From an uncultured Spirochaetota bacterium (lineage in GTDB: Bacteria; Spirochaetota; Spirochaetia; Treponematales; Treponemataceae), in assembly GCA_944389415.1 (NCBI GenBank), contig CALXMF010000014.1:1-55397 (forward strand): a stretch of 55,397 nt of DNA, written 5' to 3'. Positions 35,601 to 41,937 of this stretch are shown here, in pieces. The translations under genes were made by a program, and so were the position numbers. The notes beneath the pieces are model-generated. The model was given only the letters and a program-made list of their open reading frames with translations. It was not told where the DNA came from and did not search any database. Every line of letters begins with the position of its first letter. Positions within the stretch are counted from its first letter, which is position 1.

Positions 35601-36020
35601 AAGCTGGTCTGTTTTACTTTGCAAAATAGTATCTGATATTCTGCCTATGAATAAATCGGGATTTCCAGATTTGTCCAAAACAGTTTTGCCGCGGCAGTTT
35701 ATCCAGACAATGTTACCGGCTTTGTTTATAATTCGGTATTCTTTATTATGTATTTGCTGTATACCATCAGCTATCATCTGGAGTTCTTTCTGTAAATCAG
35801 GAAGGTCTGGAGGATAAACAATATTGTACCAGTCTTCCAATGTGCAAAATTCAGCATTATGTTGCAGGATATTATAGTATTGCGCTATTTTTCCGAAAAA
35901 ATACAATTCTCCTGAGGTTATTTTCAAAAGAAAAAAATAATCGTCAGAGCTTTCATTGCAGAAACTTAGAATACGTCGGTATGTGTCCGCTGTTTGATTT
36001 TCTTCTGTCTTTTTACTCAT
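32670..36020 (-). CDS. Large c-di-GMP phosphodiesterase: PAS, degenerate GGDEF, EAL, then PAS-GAF-PAS
   Basis: The 1116-residue product has a PAS-like part (about 20-130), a GGDEF fold whose signature reads SDGDC (about 209-213, so no cyclase activity), and an EAL domain (about 305-545). The EAL site looks intact: E331, N389, E424, DDFGTG at 451-456, K472, E508 and Q528, so it should hydrolyse c-di-GMP. After it come a PAS-like domain with C626, C637 and C640, a GAF domain (about 700-855) and a further PAS-like region. Placing sensors after the EAL domain is unusual. No membrane segment is seen. The start at 36020 has GAGG nine bases upstream. Confidence 0.9.
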   Translation of the reverse strand: MSKKTEENQTADTYRRILSFCNESSDDYFFLLKITSGELYFFGKIAQYYNILQHNAEFCTLEDWYNIVYPPDLPDLQKELQMIADGIQQIHNKEYRIINKAGNIVWINCRGKTVLDKSGNPDLFIGRISDTILQSKTDQLTGTFAMDSLKEEIDAILKSGTHGYLLLVGVDDLKAINLKNGREYGDETLKRVAEALEYAVNGKYRIYRSDGDCFAVNAINSDCLEIQNIFSLLQKRIKAYCTVSGGCVPFQTYKVPDADTLYQYAENTLDNAKLNGKNTLLFFSAQDYEKALATLQLQEELRNSIKNNFSGFSLCYQPQVEITTYQLHGAEALLRYRSPVKGSIPPSICVPILEQTRLICPIGMWILKTALNQCKIWRKTVPDFRISVNMSYIQLLEDGITEKVLNAVFNSGVPASALTIELTESMQLFDYPAINTIFHQWKQAGIQISIDDFGTGYSSLSRLKEMEINEIKIDRIFISSIQNSLYNYRLLSNMLELADSNQITVCCEGIETEGELAVLEELRPALLQGFLFSQPCDTATFEETYINSSSEAFISRKKREQELRSKFNEPEYSEVISWTEDEIGKIILETSSDIYYLRDIDTYELYYLNSAGQKLFGLKDFKGKKCYKVLRGKNTPCEFCANSIHQPEDFCIWNFKNEYCGQSFIFKSSLFKYKGKTLLFGILFNGSKHEIISKQVRDRIRFTETAVTNISRLVSCTDVPQSIQQALQLLGEFYQADHAYFFELNEEYKHTWTNTYEWCPNGISPQKDALQEVPREILARWMTLFNQNKSIIVLNVDEMKQSHPLEWQMLSSLNITNLMAAPICIAEKTVAFVGVDNQHISIQDDSMLQIIAAFLLIRLRQQRNEYRYKKLLAEKPEEILRLTGVGLWSLCIDQQNKYYTLTADDTMQKILGITDTLSSEECYQFWYSRISEGYYHYVNEAVSRMITSHNVVQIEYTWRHPEMGEVLVQCTGIRTDDIDSKICLQGYHRIISNIDRQSPVPEKQTYDIFEFNEPNKTIFFHTDRILLSGNKLHESDFPACWIHNGIVHKQFVTIFQETFDHVRLKKDFKIPKIMLKSKQGTYEWFTLSFQHLSLEVQDLDTVIIKIEQAVSPLSLQ

Positions 36021-36497
36021 GCTGTGGTGCCTCAACTTTATTTTATATACTACATATTTTAATACAGATTTTTGTATTTCTGCATAGTGTAGCATTCAAC
36101 ATCTGTAAATACAAGTATTGATTTCTGTATTTATGATATAGAATGAATGCAGAAGACTGTTATTCTGTTATAGAATATTCATATATTTTATCCATAAGTT
36201 GCTTCCAATTGATTCTGCATTGGTTTTCTTTATTTTAGATTAAAAACAATACAAAAAACAATTATATCTACAAAAAATATAAAGAATAGTGTATAATAGG
36301 TACAGAAAATACATTATATTAGTTTATGTACTTGAATTGTTTTATATTCTATGTTCAGTCAATAATTGATTGAATATATAGAAAAGATAGTCATTATTAT
36401 GCTGCGGGGCAAGCATAGCTGATATATAAAAGCAAAGGAGGTCTATTATATAACTAAAAAAGTGATTTAACAGATATTTTTGTTGCAGGAGCTGATA
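36021..36497. other. Gene-free A/T-rich region between EAL gene and the 124-residue gene
   Basis: Three copies of a TGTATTT element (two direct near 36073 and 36137, one inverted near 36107) lie within about 75 bases upstream of the EAL gene and might be binding sites. A minus-strand promoter TTGTAT-17-TACACT can be read in the same region. At 36436-36441 a perfect AGGAGG is followed eight bases later by ATA ACT AAA AAA GTG ATT TAA, which looks like the dead start of a lost gene (ATG to ATA). A 158-codon minus-strand frame that begins here has no supporting features. Confidence 0.45.
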
Positions 36498-36872
36498 ATG
36501 TATGAGATAGTTTCCCGTTTTATACGGGCAGGTGATATGCTGACAAATCCTCAGAGGGGATTTTCTGTTATTGTTTCGATTTCTCCGGATAAAATAGTAT
36601 ATAGGCGGGGCAGAAGCGAAATCAGTTATAAATTTTCTGCGATAACTGAAACATACGAGGCGTTTAAAGGAAAAACTGTTTCTACCAGTGATTTGCGTAC
36701 ATTTCTTCCTGAAGTGTATAATTCTCAGAAAAGCGGGCACAGCTGCAACGCGGTTTTTTTCTGCATGCTTATGGTCGCCTGCGGTCTCACAGATGGGCCT
36801 ATACAGGGAAAGGGTCACGCTTTTTATCCGTATTATATAGTGCTTCGTGATAAGCCGGCAGAGTCTGTCTGA
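36498..36872 (+). CDS. Small protein of unknown function
   Basis: I do not recognise this 124-residue protein. It has no signal peptide or membrane segment. It has a strand-rich N-terminal half (FSVIVSISPDKIVYRRG), a short S/T-rich turn (KGKTVSTSDLRTFLPEVYN) and a hydrophobic helix (NAVFFCMLMVACGLTD) with three cysteines. The start at 36498 is chosen because GCAGGAG lies six bases upstream. It converges on the zinc-ribbon gene that ends the GTPase operon, 33 bases away, so it may belong to the same accessory island, though on the other strand. Confidence 0.7.
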   Translation: MYEIVSRFIRAGDMLTNPQRGFSVIVSISPDKIVYRRGRSEISYKFSAITETYEAFKGKTVSTSDLRTFLPEVYNSQKSGHSCNAVFFCMLMVACGLTDGPIQGKGHAFYPYYIVLRDKPAESV

Positions 36873-36905
36873 TTAGTGGCGGACAATGTTTTGACGGGGG
36901 AGTTT

Positions 36906-37118
36906 TTAACAGTCTGTTCTGGTTCTGTGCCGTATGAACAGAACAGACTTTATGTGTTGGTGCAAAACTGCCTGATGTCCGCCGCAGCGGGGGCAGGTGA
37001 CAAGAGAAAAAAGTGTGTTGTTTTGTGTTCTGCTGGGTACGCAGGAGAACACTGTTGATATCATAGTGCGGCTGGTAAATACGCAGCCGCAGGAAATACA
37101 TTTCATCTTGTGGGGCAT
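36906..37118 (-). CDS. Small zinc-ribbon protein at the end of the GTPase operon
   Basis: The 70-residue product carries two cysteine pairs, MKCISCG near residues 5-11 and TCPRCGG near 43-49, which is the pattern of a zinc ribbon. The remaining sequence is basic, with many Arg, His and Thr. An AGGA lies nine bases before the ATG. It begins 21 bases after the third GTPase gene on the same strand, so it is probably the last gene of that operon. The plus-strand frame over the same bases has no motif. The call rests on the cysteine pattern and position and is moderate only. Confidence 0.5.
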   Translation of the reverse strand: MPHKMKCISCGCVFTSRTMISTVFSCVPSRTQNNTLFSLVTCPRCGGHQAVLHQHIKSVLFIRHRTRTDC

Positions 37119-37139
37119 GATATAAAATCCTGTGATATG

Positions 37140-38321
37140 TTATTTTTTTCTTTTTATAAATAAAGTCCACAATTTTTTTAATGACTTATAAATAGTAACC
37201 CATAGCGGTATAAATTTAAGTTTTCGTGTCTTTAATGTTTTTTGTATAATGCCGGTTATTATTTCTTGCTGTTTATCACATTCTATTCTCAGTTCATCAG
37301 CAAAATTTGTAATTGCCTGTTCAAAACGTTCTTTCTCTTTTGATTTACTTACCAGCCCCCAAATCCCAATGCCAATCCCTACGGGAATTGAAGCAAATAC
37401 TCTGCCAACAAGTTCAGGTCCTGTAAGATTTTTCTTTTCAAGTTTAAAAGTATGGATGAAATTGTTATTTATCGTAAGTTCATTTTGAATAACAGGTGTA
37501 CAAGGAGAATATGTTTGTAACAGATTCATAGTAATCTGTCTGAAATGTGATTGAAATAATTCATTTTTAAATATTCCCATTTCATTTTCTAGATATTCAA
37601 TAAGTTCATTGTTCTGTTCTCCAAATGCATTGATATTTCTACTTATATCCTTAATCTGAATGTTTTCCCATTCGGTAATAATTTCTTTCAATTTATGTAC
37701 TATTAAAACAGGCAGGCGCATACTTGCAGTTTTTTTCCATGCATCTGTAATTGCCGAAAGAATTTCTTCTTTTCCAAATTGAGGAGGGCTGCTTTTGGGG
37801 GAAGAGTTGCAGATGCAGATTATGGGCATAGAGTTTCTGGGAACATTTCGTTCACGCAAACAATTTTTAAGTGAGCTGGTAAGTTTTTCAGTTTCTTCTT
37901 CAGTTGCCTGGTCTGCTTTTGTAAATACCACCACTACACTTGAACAAGTCTCAATACATTTTATGATGATATCACAGTCAATATCCTGTATTCTGCTGCC
38001 GGCGCAATTGATACAGTATAGAATTACATGATACCACTGTTCTAGCGGTGCTGTAACATCATGCTGTATCAACAGTTTATTAAAATTATTAAACCAATCC
38101 TTTCTTTTATCAGCTTCTAACCCAACGCTGTCTGTGATACTGACTTGCTGGCTGCCAATTTTTTTTTCATAGGGGCCGACAAATCCGCTTTTGCTTTGCG
38201 TAACAGGTTTTCCAATACGACTATCTGCGAGGCTTTCACCAATTAAATAATTAAGCAGAGAACTTTTGCCCACTCCTGTCTGTCCCAACAGGAGAATATT
38301 GCATATTGGTGTGTCGCACAT
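37140..38321 (-). CDS. GTPase C of a three-GTPase operon
   Basis: The 393-residue product has a complete G domain: G1 GQTGVGKSS (13-21), G2 threonine in GKPVT, G3 DSVGLE (64-69) and G4 TKAD (134-137). After G3 it has LYCINCAGSRIQDID, a signature shared by all three GTPases here. The C-terminal half is helical. A glycine-rich hydrophobic segment (VFASIPVGIGIGIWGLVSK, about 305-325) may enter a membrane, followed by charged coiled coil. It is close in sequence to GTPase B next to it and arose by duplication. The group recalls immunity-related or dynamin-like GTPases, but the specific family is not recognised. Confidence 0.85.
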   Translation of the reverse strand: MCDTPICNILLLGQTGVGKSSLLNYLIGESLADSRIGKPVTQSKSGFVGPYEKKIGSQQVSITDSVGLEADKRKDWFNNFNKLLIQHDVTAPLEQWYHVILYCINCAGSRIQDIDCDIIIKCIETCSSVVVVFTKADQATEEETEKLTSSLKNCLRERNVPRNSMPIICICNSSPKSSPPQFGKEEILSAITDAWKKTASMRLPVLIVHKLKEIITEWENIQIKDISRNINAFGEQNNELIEYLENEMGIFKNELFQSHFRQITMNLLQTYSPCTPVIQNELTINNNFIHTFKLEKKNLTGPELVGRVFASIPVGIGIGIWGLVSKSKEKERFEQAITNFADELRIECDKQQEIITGIIQKTLKTRKLKFIPLWVTIYKSLKKLWTLFIKRKK

Positions 38322-38343
38322 GTTACGCTTTCCGTTATTGCTT

Positions 38344-39444
38344 TTATGCTATTTCAAGCATTTCCCGTAATTGTTGGGAAATCGCTGTTTCACGTTTTGT
38401 ACATTCTTCTTTGAGTTCACCGCAGAAGTTATTGAGCGTTTCTTCAAAGCGTTTTTTCTCTTTATATCTGCTGACTACCGCCCAGATGGCAATACCAATT
38501 CCTACTGGTATCGAAGCGAAAATTCTGCCAATGCGTTCTGCTCCAGTCAGATATTTTTCTTCAAGACTGATTTGCGTATCCGAGTCGGAATTAATAATAC
38601 AGCTTAAGGAACTTGAATAATCGGCGCATTTTTTTAACTGTTCTGTGGCAATTCTGGTCAATTCTGTCGAAAAAAGCTCTGCCTGAAACTGCTGTGATTT
38701 CTGCTGCATTGTCTCGCAGAGTGTATTATTTTGTTCGCCGAAACAATGAATATTTCTGTTTATAAAATCCAGCTGCTCATTGCGCCAGGAGTCTATCTTG
38801 CTGTGTAATTCAGTAATAATACTGACCGGCAGTCTGAGCGCTATTACTTCTTTCCATTGCTGGAGTACAGAATGTAAGATTTCTTCTTTTCCCCGTGGTT
38901 CTGTAGTATACCCTCCATACAGCCTCTTTTTCTCTGCGACACACTCATGGATTGCGAGAGAACCTGCCGCGGGAGCGTGTTTTTCTACTTCTGAAAGGAT
39001 AACGTTTTTTAACTCTCCCAATTCCTCTGGGGTACATCCATCAGCTTTTGTGAGGACAACAACCACTTTATATTTTTCGTGGAGCAATTGGATCATTGTC
39101 TGTATATCCGCGTCCTGTATTCGGTGACTTGACGCACCTACACAATAGAGCACTGCGTGGAACCAGTCCTGAACACGGAGGTTTGTACTATGGGCTAGCA
39201 GCTGGTTCTGTAAATCATTCTTCCACTCACTGTATTTGTCCGCTTCCAGTCCCCAGCTGTCAGTCAGATGATATGTTCTGCCGTTATATATCAGATCATA
39301 TTCCGCGAACCTATGTCGTTTTGTTACAGGTTTTCCCGCGCCGGCCTCAGCACGCGTATCACCAAGTAAATAATTAATCAGCGAACTTTTTCCGACACCG
39401 GTCATTCCAAGAAAAAGAATATTGCATACTGTTTCGTCTATCAT
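38344..39444 (-). CDS. GTPase B of a three-GTPase operon
   Basis: The 366-residue product has G1 GMTGVGKSS (13-21), G2 GKPVT, G3 DSWGLE (62-67) and G4 TKAD (132-135). The signature LYCVGASSHRIQDAD follows G3. The C-terminal segment LTGAERIGRIFASIPVGIGIAIWAVVSRYKEK is almost the same as in GTPase C, and both have a FGEQNN stretch in the helical part. The start codon overlaps the stop of GTPase A by one base, so the two are coupled. A role as partner of GTPase C in a mixed assembly on a membrane is plausible but inferred. Confidence 0.85.
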   Translation of the reverse strand: MIDETVCNILFLGMTGVGKSSLINYLLGDTRAEAGAGKPVTKRHRFAEYDLIYNGRTYHLTDSWGLEADKYSEWKNDLQNQLLAHSTNLRVQDWFHAVLYCVGASSHRIQDADIQTMIQLLHEKYKVVVVLTKADGCTPEELGELKNVILSEVEKHAPAAGSLAIHECVAEKKRLYGGYTTEPRGKEEILHSVLQQWKEVIALRLPVSIITELHSKIDSWRNEQLDFINRNIHCFGEQNNTLCETMQQKSQQFQAELFSTELTRIATEQLKKCADYSSSLSCIINSDSDTQISLEEKYLTGAERIGRIFASIPVGIGIAIWAVVSRYKEKKRFEETLNNFCGELKEECTKRETAISQQLREMLEIA

Positions 39445-40619
39445 TACTTTTTCTCCTGTTTGTTATTTTGTATGTCTGTGATAGACTTTTTTTTCTCTTT
39501 TGCCAATTGTGCTGCGTTTTTACTGACTATCTCAAAAAAATTATCCATCATCTGTGCCGCTTCTGCGACATTACCATCAAGCTGTTTTTGAGCTATCGTA
39601 TACGCTGTGTAATTAATAGCTTCTCCAAAAAGTACAGTCAGAGTTGTCGCGACACTCGCATTAATGACTGCGCCTACTCCTGGAATCAATTTCAGCAAAT
39701 TGGCTGCAAGGCTTTTTCCTGTCATTGTGAGAAGGCTGCCTAATAAGACCTGTAAACTTCCTCCAGTGACCATATTTTGCAGTGATCCTAACCCATACAG
39801 TTTTAAAAGTTTTACCATCAGCCATGTCTGATTGGCGACCAGAATTGGCGCGTCTGCCATTGGAATCGGTATAAAACCAACGGCGAACGCTCCCATTGAG
39901 TGAGCTGCGATAATACGCTGTCCTTCTACGAGGTTTCTCTTTAAATCGCCTTTCTTTGTTCGTAAGAATGAGATTCTGTGTGCGTCTGAAAGATTATTCA
40001 GCGACCAGTCTGTCAGTTTTTCATGCTCGCTTATCTGTATCATCGCTGAAGATATTCTGAAAATTGGAATTTGGGAGCTAATTTTCTGCCAGATTACATT
40101 TTCAATCGCTTCTATTTCGTCGAGCGCGGCTATGTCTATTTTTGTCAGCACGACACAGAAGGGACATTTCGTTTTTGCTGCTTTTTTTATAAAATCAATA
40201 TCATAATCGGTAATGCGGGCACCGGCGGCGTTTATACAATACCATACCAGATGAATGCGTTCTGCATCATTTGTTTTTTCCCCTTCTGTTACAAGGGTCA
40301 CTATCTCATCTCTGAAAAAATCACTATCATCCTGTAATACTTCATATCCACGGGTATCATACAAATTCAGCGGTGAGTCCTGGAGTTCAAGTTTCTGTAT
40401 ATTAGTTTCTCTTGTTGCCCTGTCTGTGACTCCTGTTACAGGACGGCCGATTCCTGTCGCAAAAACATCCCTTCCAAATATGAGATTGGCTAAAGAACTT
40501 TTGCCGATGCCGGTAGCGCCTGCAATCAGTATATTAACACGCTTTACATTACTTTCATATTTGTCAAATTCCGCTTTTAACTGCTGAGTGAGTTTTTCTG
40601 TATCCTTTTTCAGCTCCAT
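39444..40619 (-). CDS. GTPase A of a three-GTPase operon, with DUF697-like membrane domain
   Basis: The 391-residue product has G1 GATGIGKSS (34-42), G2 GRPVT, G3 DTRG (88-91) and G4 TKID (159-162), then WYCINAAGARITDYD. From about 240 to 350 it has a hydrophobic DUF697-like domain (VGFIPIPMADAPILVANQ and LIPGVGAVINASVATTLTVLFG), seen in other bacterial GTPases such as the YcjF group. The N-terminus is a charged helix. It is the first gene of the operon, with AAAGGAG as SD and a TTGACA-16-GATAAT promoter. It differs from B and C in its C-terminal half, so the operon combines two GTPase types. Confidence 0.87.
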   Translation of the reverse strand: MELKKDTEKLTQQLKAEFDKYESNVKRVNILIAGATGIGKSSLANLIFGRDVFATGIGRPVTGVTDRATRETNIQKLELQDSPLNLYDTRGYEVLQDDSDFFRDEIVTLVTEGEKTNDAERIHLVWYCINAAGARITDYDIDFIKKAAKTKCPFCVVLTKIDIAALDEIEAIENVIWQKISSQIPIFRISSAMIQISEHEKLTDWSLNNLSDAHRISFLRTKKGDLKRNLVEGQRIIAAHSMGAFAVGFIPIPMADAPILVANQTWLMVKLLKLYGLGSLQNMVTGGSLQVLLGSLLTMTGKSLAANLLKLIPGVGAVINASVATTLTVLFGEAINYTAYTIAQKQLDGNVAEAAQMMDNFFEIVSKNAAQLAKEKKKSITDIQNNKQEKK

Positions 40620-40707
40620 TTCTATTCTCCTTTGTAGGTTGCTTGTATGTTTATAAAGTATGTCTATTAAAAATTATTTATAATTCTTTTGGGATATGTA
40701 TTATTAT

Positions 40708-40757
40708 ATTATCAATCCTATCAGATATTTGTCAACTGAAACTTCTAATGGTTAAAT
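40708..40757. promoter_or_regulatory. Back-to-back promoters with overlapping -35 boxes
   Basis: On the plus strand, TTGTCA (40729-40734), 17 bases, TTAAAT (40752-40757) drives the XRE gene. On the minus strand, TTGACA (40730-40735), 16 bases, GATAAT (40708-40713) drives the GTPase operon. The two -35 boxes share five base pairs, so only one polymerase can bind at a time, and one bound regulator could control both. Confidence 0.65.
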
Positions 40758-40780
40758 TTATTAATCCCATAAGGAGCTGT

Positions 40781-41119
40781 ATGACAGGACAGGAAATCAG
40801 GACTGTTCTTGCCGGCAACATTAAAACATTGCGTGTTCAAAAAGGTATGTCGCAGGAAGAACTATCCGATAAAGCAGATATATCTATTCCGTTTCTCAGC
40901 AGTATAGAACGCGGGGTAAAATGGCCGTATCCCGATACACTGGCAAAACTTGCTGACGCGCTTGAAGTAGAAGTCGCACGGCTTTTTGCGCATGATATTT
41001 TGTTCAGCGGCAGTGATATGCAGTACGCAGCTGATATCATTCATGATATTCTGGTTTCTCAGCAGGCTGCTCTCGATTCTATATGCCGTAAGTACCTCCC
41101 TCATGATAATCAAAGTTAA
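40781..41119 (+). CDS. XRE-family regulator divergent from the GTPase operon
   Basis: The 112-residue product has an XRE helix-turn-helix at about 11-66 (MSQEELSDKADISIPFLSSIERG) and a helical tail with a final IHDILVSQQAALDSICRKYL. It resembles the regulator at 27417-27746 in layout. The start at 40781 is chosen because AAGGAG lies four bases upstream; the open frame extends further without an SD. Its promoter shares its -35 box with that of the GTPase operon, as with repressors that control both themselves and a defence or toxin operon. Direct repression is inferred. Confidence 0.9.
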   Translation: MTGQEIRTVLAGNIKTLRVQKGMSQEELSDKADISIPFLSSIERGVKWPYPDTLAKLADALEVEVARLFAHDILFSGSDMQYAADIIHDILVSQQAALDSICRKYLPHDNQS

Positions 41120-41210
41120 GTCATCGTGCTGTTATACTAGTGTAAGGAGGCTGTATTTTTGTCTCTTTAAGAGCGACATTTGCGTTTTGTACTGAATTCT
41201 CGCATAATAA

Positions 41211-41729
41211 ATGGTAATGATGATAACAGAAAATATTATAGCGGAGCTGCAGGCGTATATTAACGCCCATCTGAAAGAAAAAAATAATAAGGCTGTACGT
41301 CTGAAATTACCTTTCAGATATGGTACTGTTCCTGAATCTGATAGATGGAAAAATGAGCTCAGCGGTTATATTACGAAACGGAAGGACAGGAATTCTTTTG
41401 CTGTGCTGCTTTCACGTATGCGTGAGGAACGCGGTTTAACGCCGGCCCAGCTGTATACTGCGGCACTGATTGATCGCCGTGTTTATTCAAAAATGATGAG
41501 CAGTGTCATGTATCACCCCTCACGGGGAACGGTATTGTCTTTTGCGTTTGCCCTGCGTGTTTCGCGTGATGAGCTGGATGAATTGATGGCAAGTGCCGGA
41601 TACTGCATCAGCAACACTTCTGTTGAAGATCTGGTTATACAGTTCTGCATAGAAAAGCAAATTTATAATCTTTTTGAAGTAAATGAATTACTGGTACATA
41701 TGAAGCAGAAGCCACTCGGTTCTTTTTAA
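41211..41729 (+). CDS. Helix-turn-helix regulator with IxxFCIE-NELL C-terminal motif
   Basis: The 172-residue product has an XRE-like helix-turn-helix at about 60-125 (LLSRMREERGLTPAQLYTAALIDRRVYSKMM, then TVLSFAFALRVSRDELDELM). Its tail (DLVIQFCIEKQIYNLFEVNELL, ending near PLGSF) is shared with a family of regulators common in clostridia, which I recall next to macro-domain and TIR-type accessory genes. No good SD precedes the ATG. An unrelated strong SD (AAGGAGG at 41144-41150) sits further up. It lies 91 bases after the XRE gene on the same strand and may belong to the same island. Confidence 0.78.
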   Translation: MVMMITENIIAELQAYINAHLKEKNNKAVRLKLPFRYGTVPESDRWKNELSGYITKRKDRNSFAVLLSRMREERGLTPAQLYTAALIDRRVYSKMMSSVMYHPSRGTVLSFAFALRVSRDELDELMASAGYCISNTSVEDLVIQFCIEKQIYNLFEVNELLVHMKQKPLGSF

Positions 41730-41893
41730 CTGTGAATGATTGTATTGGTATATTGAAAATGAGCGATTTCTGCTGGAGGTATTGTATCTTCTGTACTGCT
41801 GTCCTCTGGCGGAATAAACGGGCAGCCTGTGACAAACAGTACCAGAAGAAAAACAACGACAGCGGGGAAAAATCGTGCGGAATGTTTTTTCAT
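41726..41893 (-). CDS. Small lipoprotein after lacI-type gene
   Basis: This 55-residue product has a Lys-rich N-terminus, a hydrophobic core and a lipobox FVTGC, with lipidated cysteine at C24. The mature part is only about 32 residues, acidic and proline-rich (PFIPPEDSSTEDTIPP). GAGGA lies five bases before the ATG at 41893. It follows the LacI-type gene by 44 bases on the same strand, so it could share its transcript, and converges on the regulator at 41211-41729 with a four-base overlap. Similar tiny lipoproteins, such as entericidin or bacteriocin-release types, exist, but no family is claimed. Confidence 0.7.
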   Translation of the reverse strand: MKKHSARFFPAVVVFLLVLFVTGCPFIPPEDSSTEDTIPPAEIAHFQYTNTIIHS

Positions 41894-41937
41894 ATATATC
41901 CTCATAAATTAAAATATCTGTCAAAAGCCATTGCGTG

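Noticed and set aside
36799-37170. A 123-codon minus-strand frame over the island edge
   Set aside because: It overlaps both the 124-residue gene and the zinc-ribbon gene in another frame and shows no motif.
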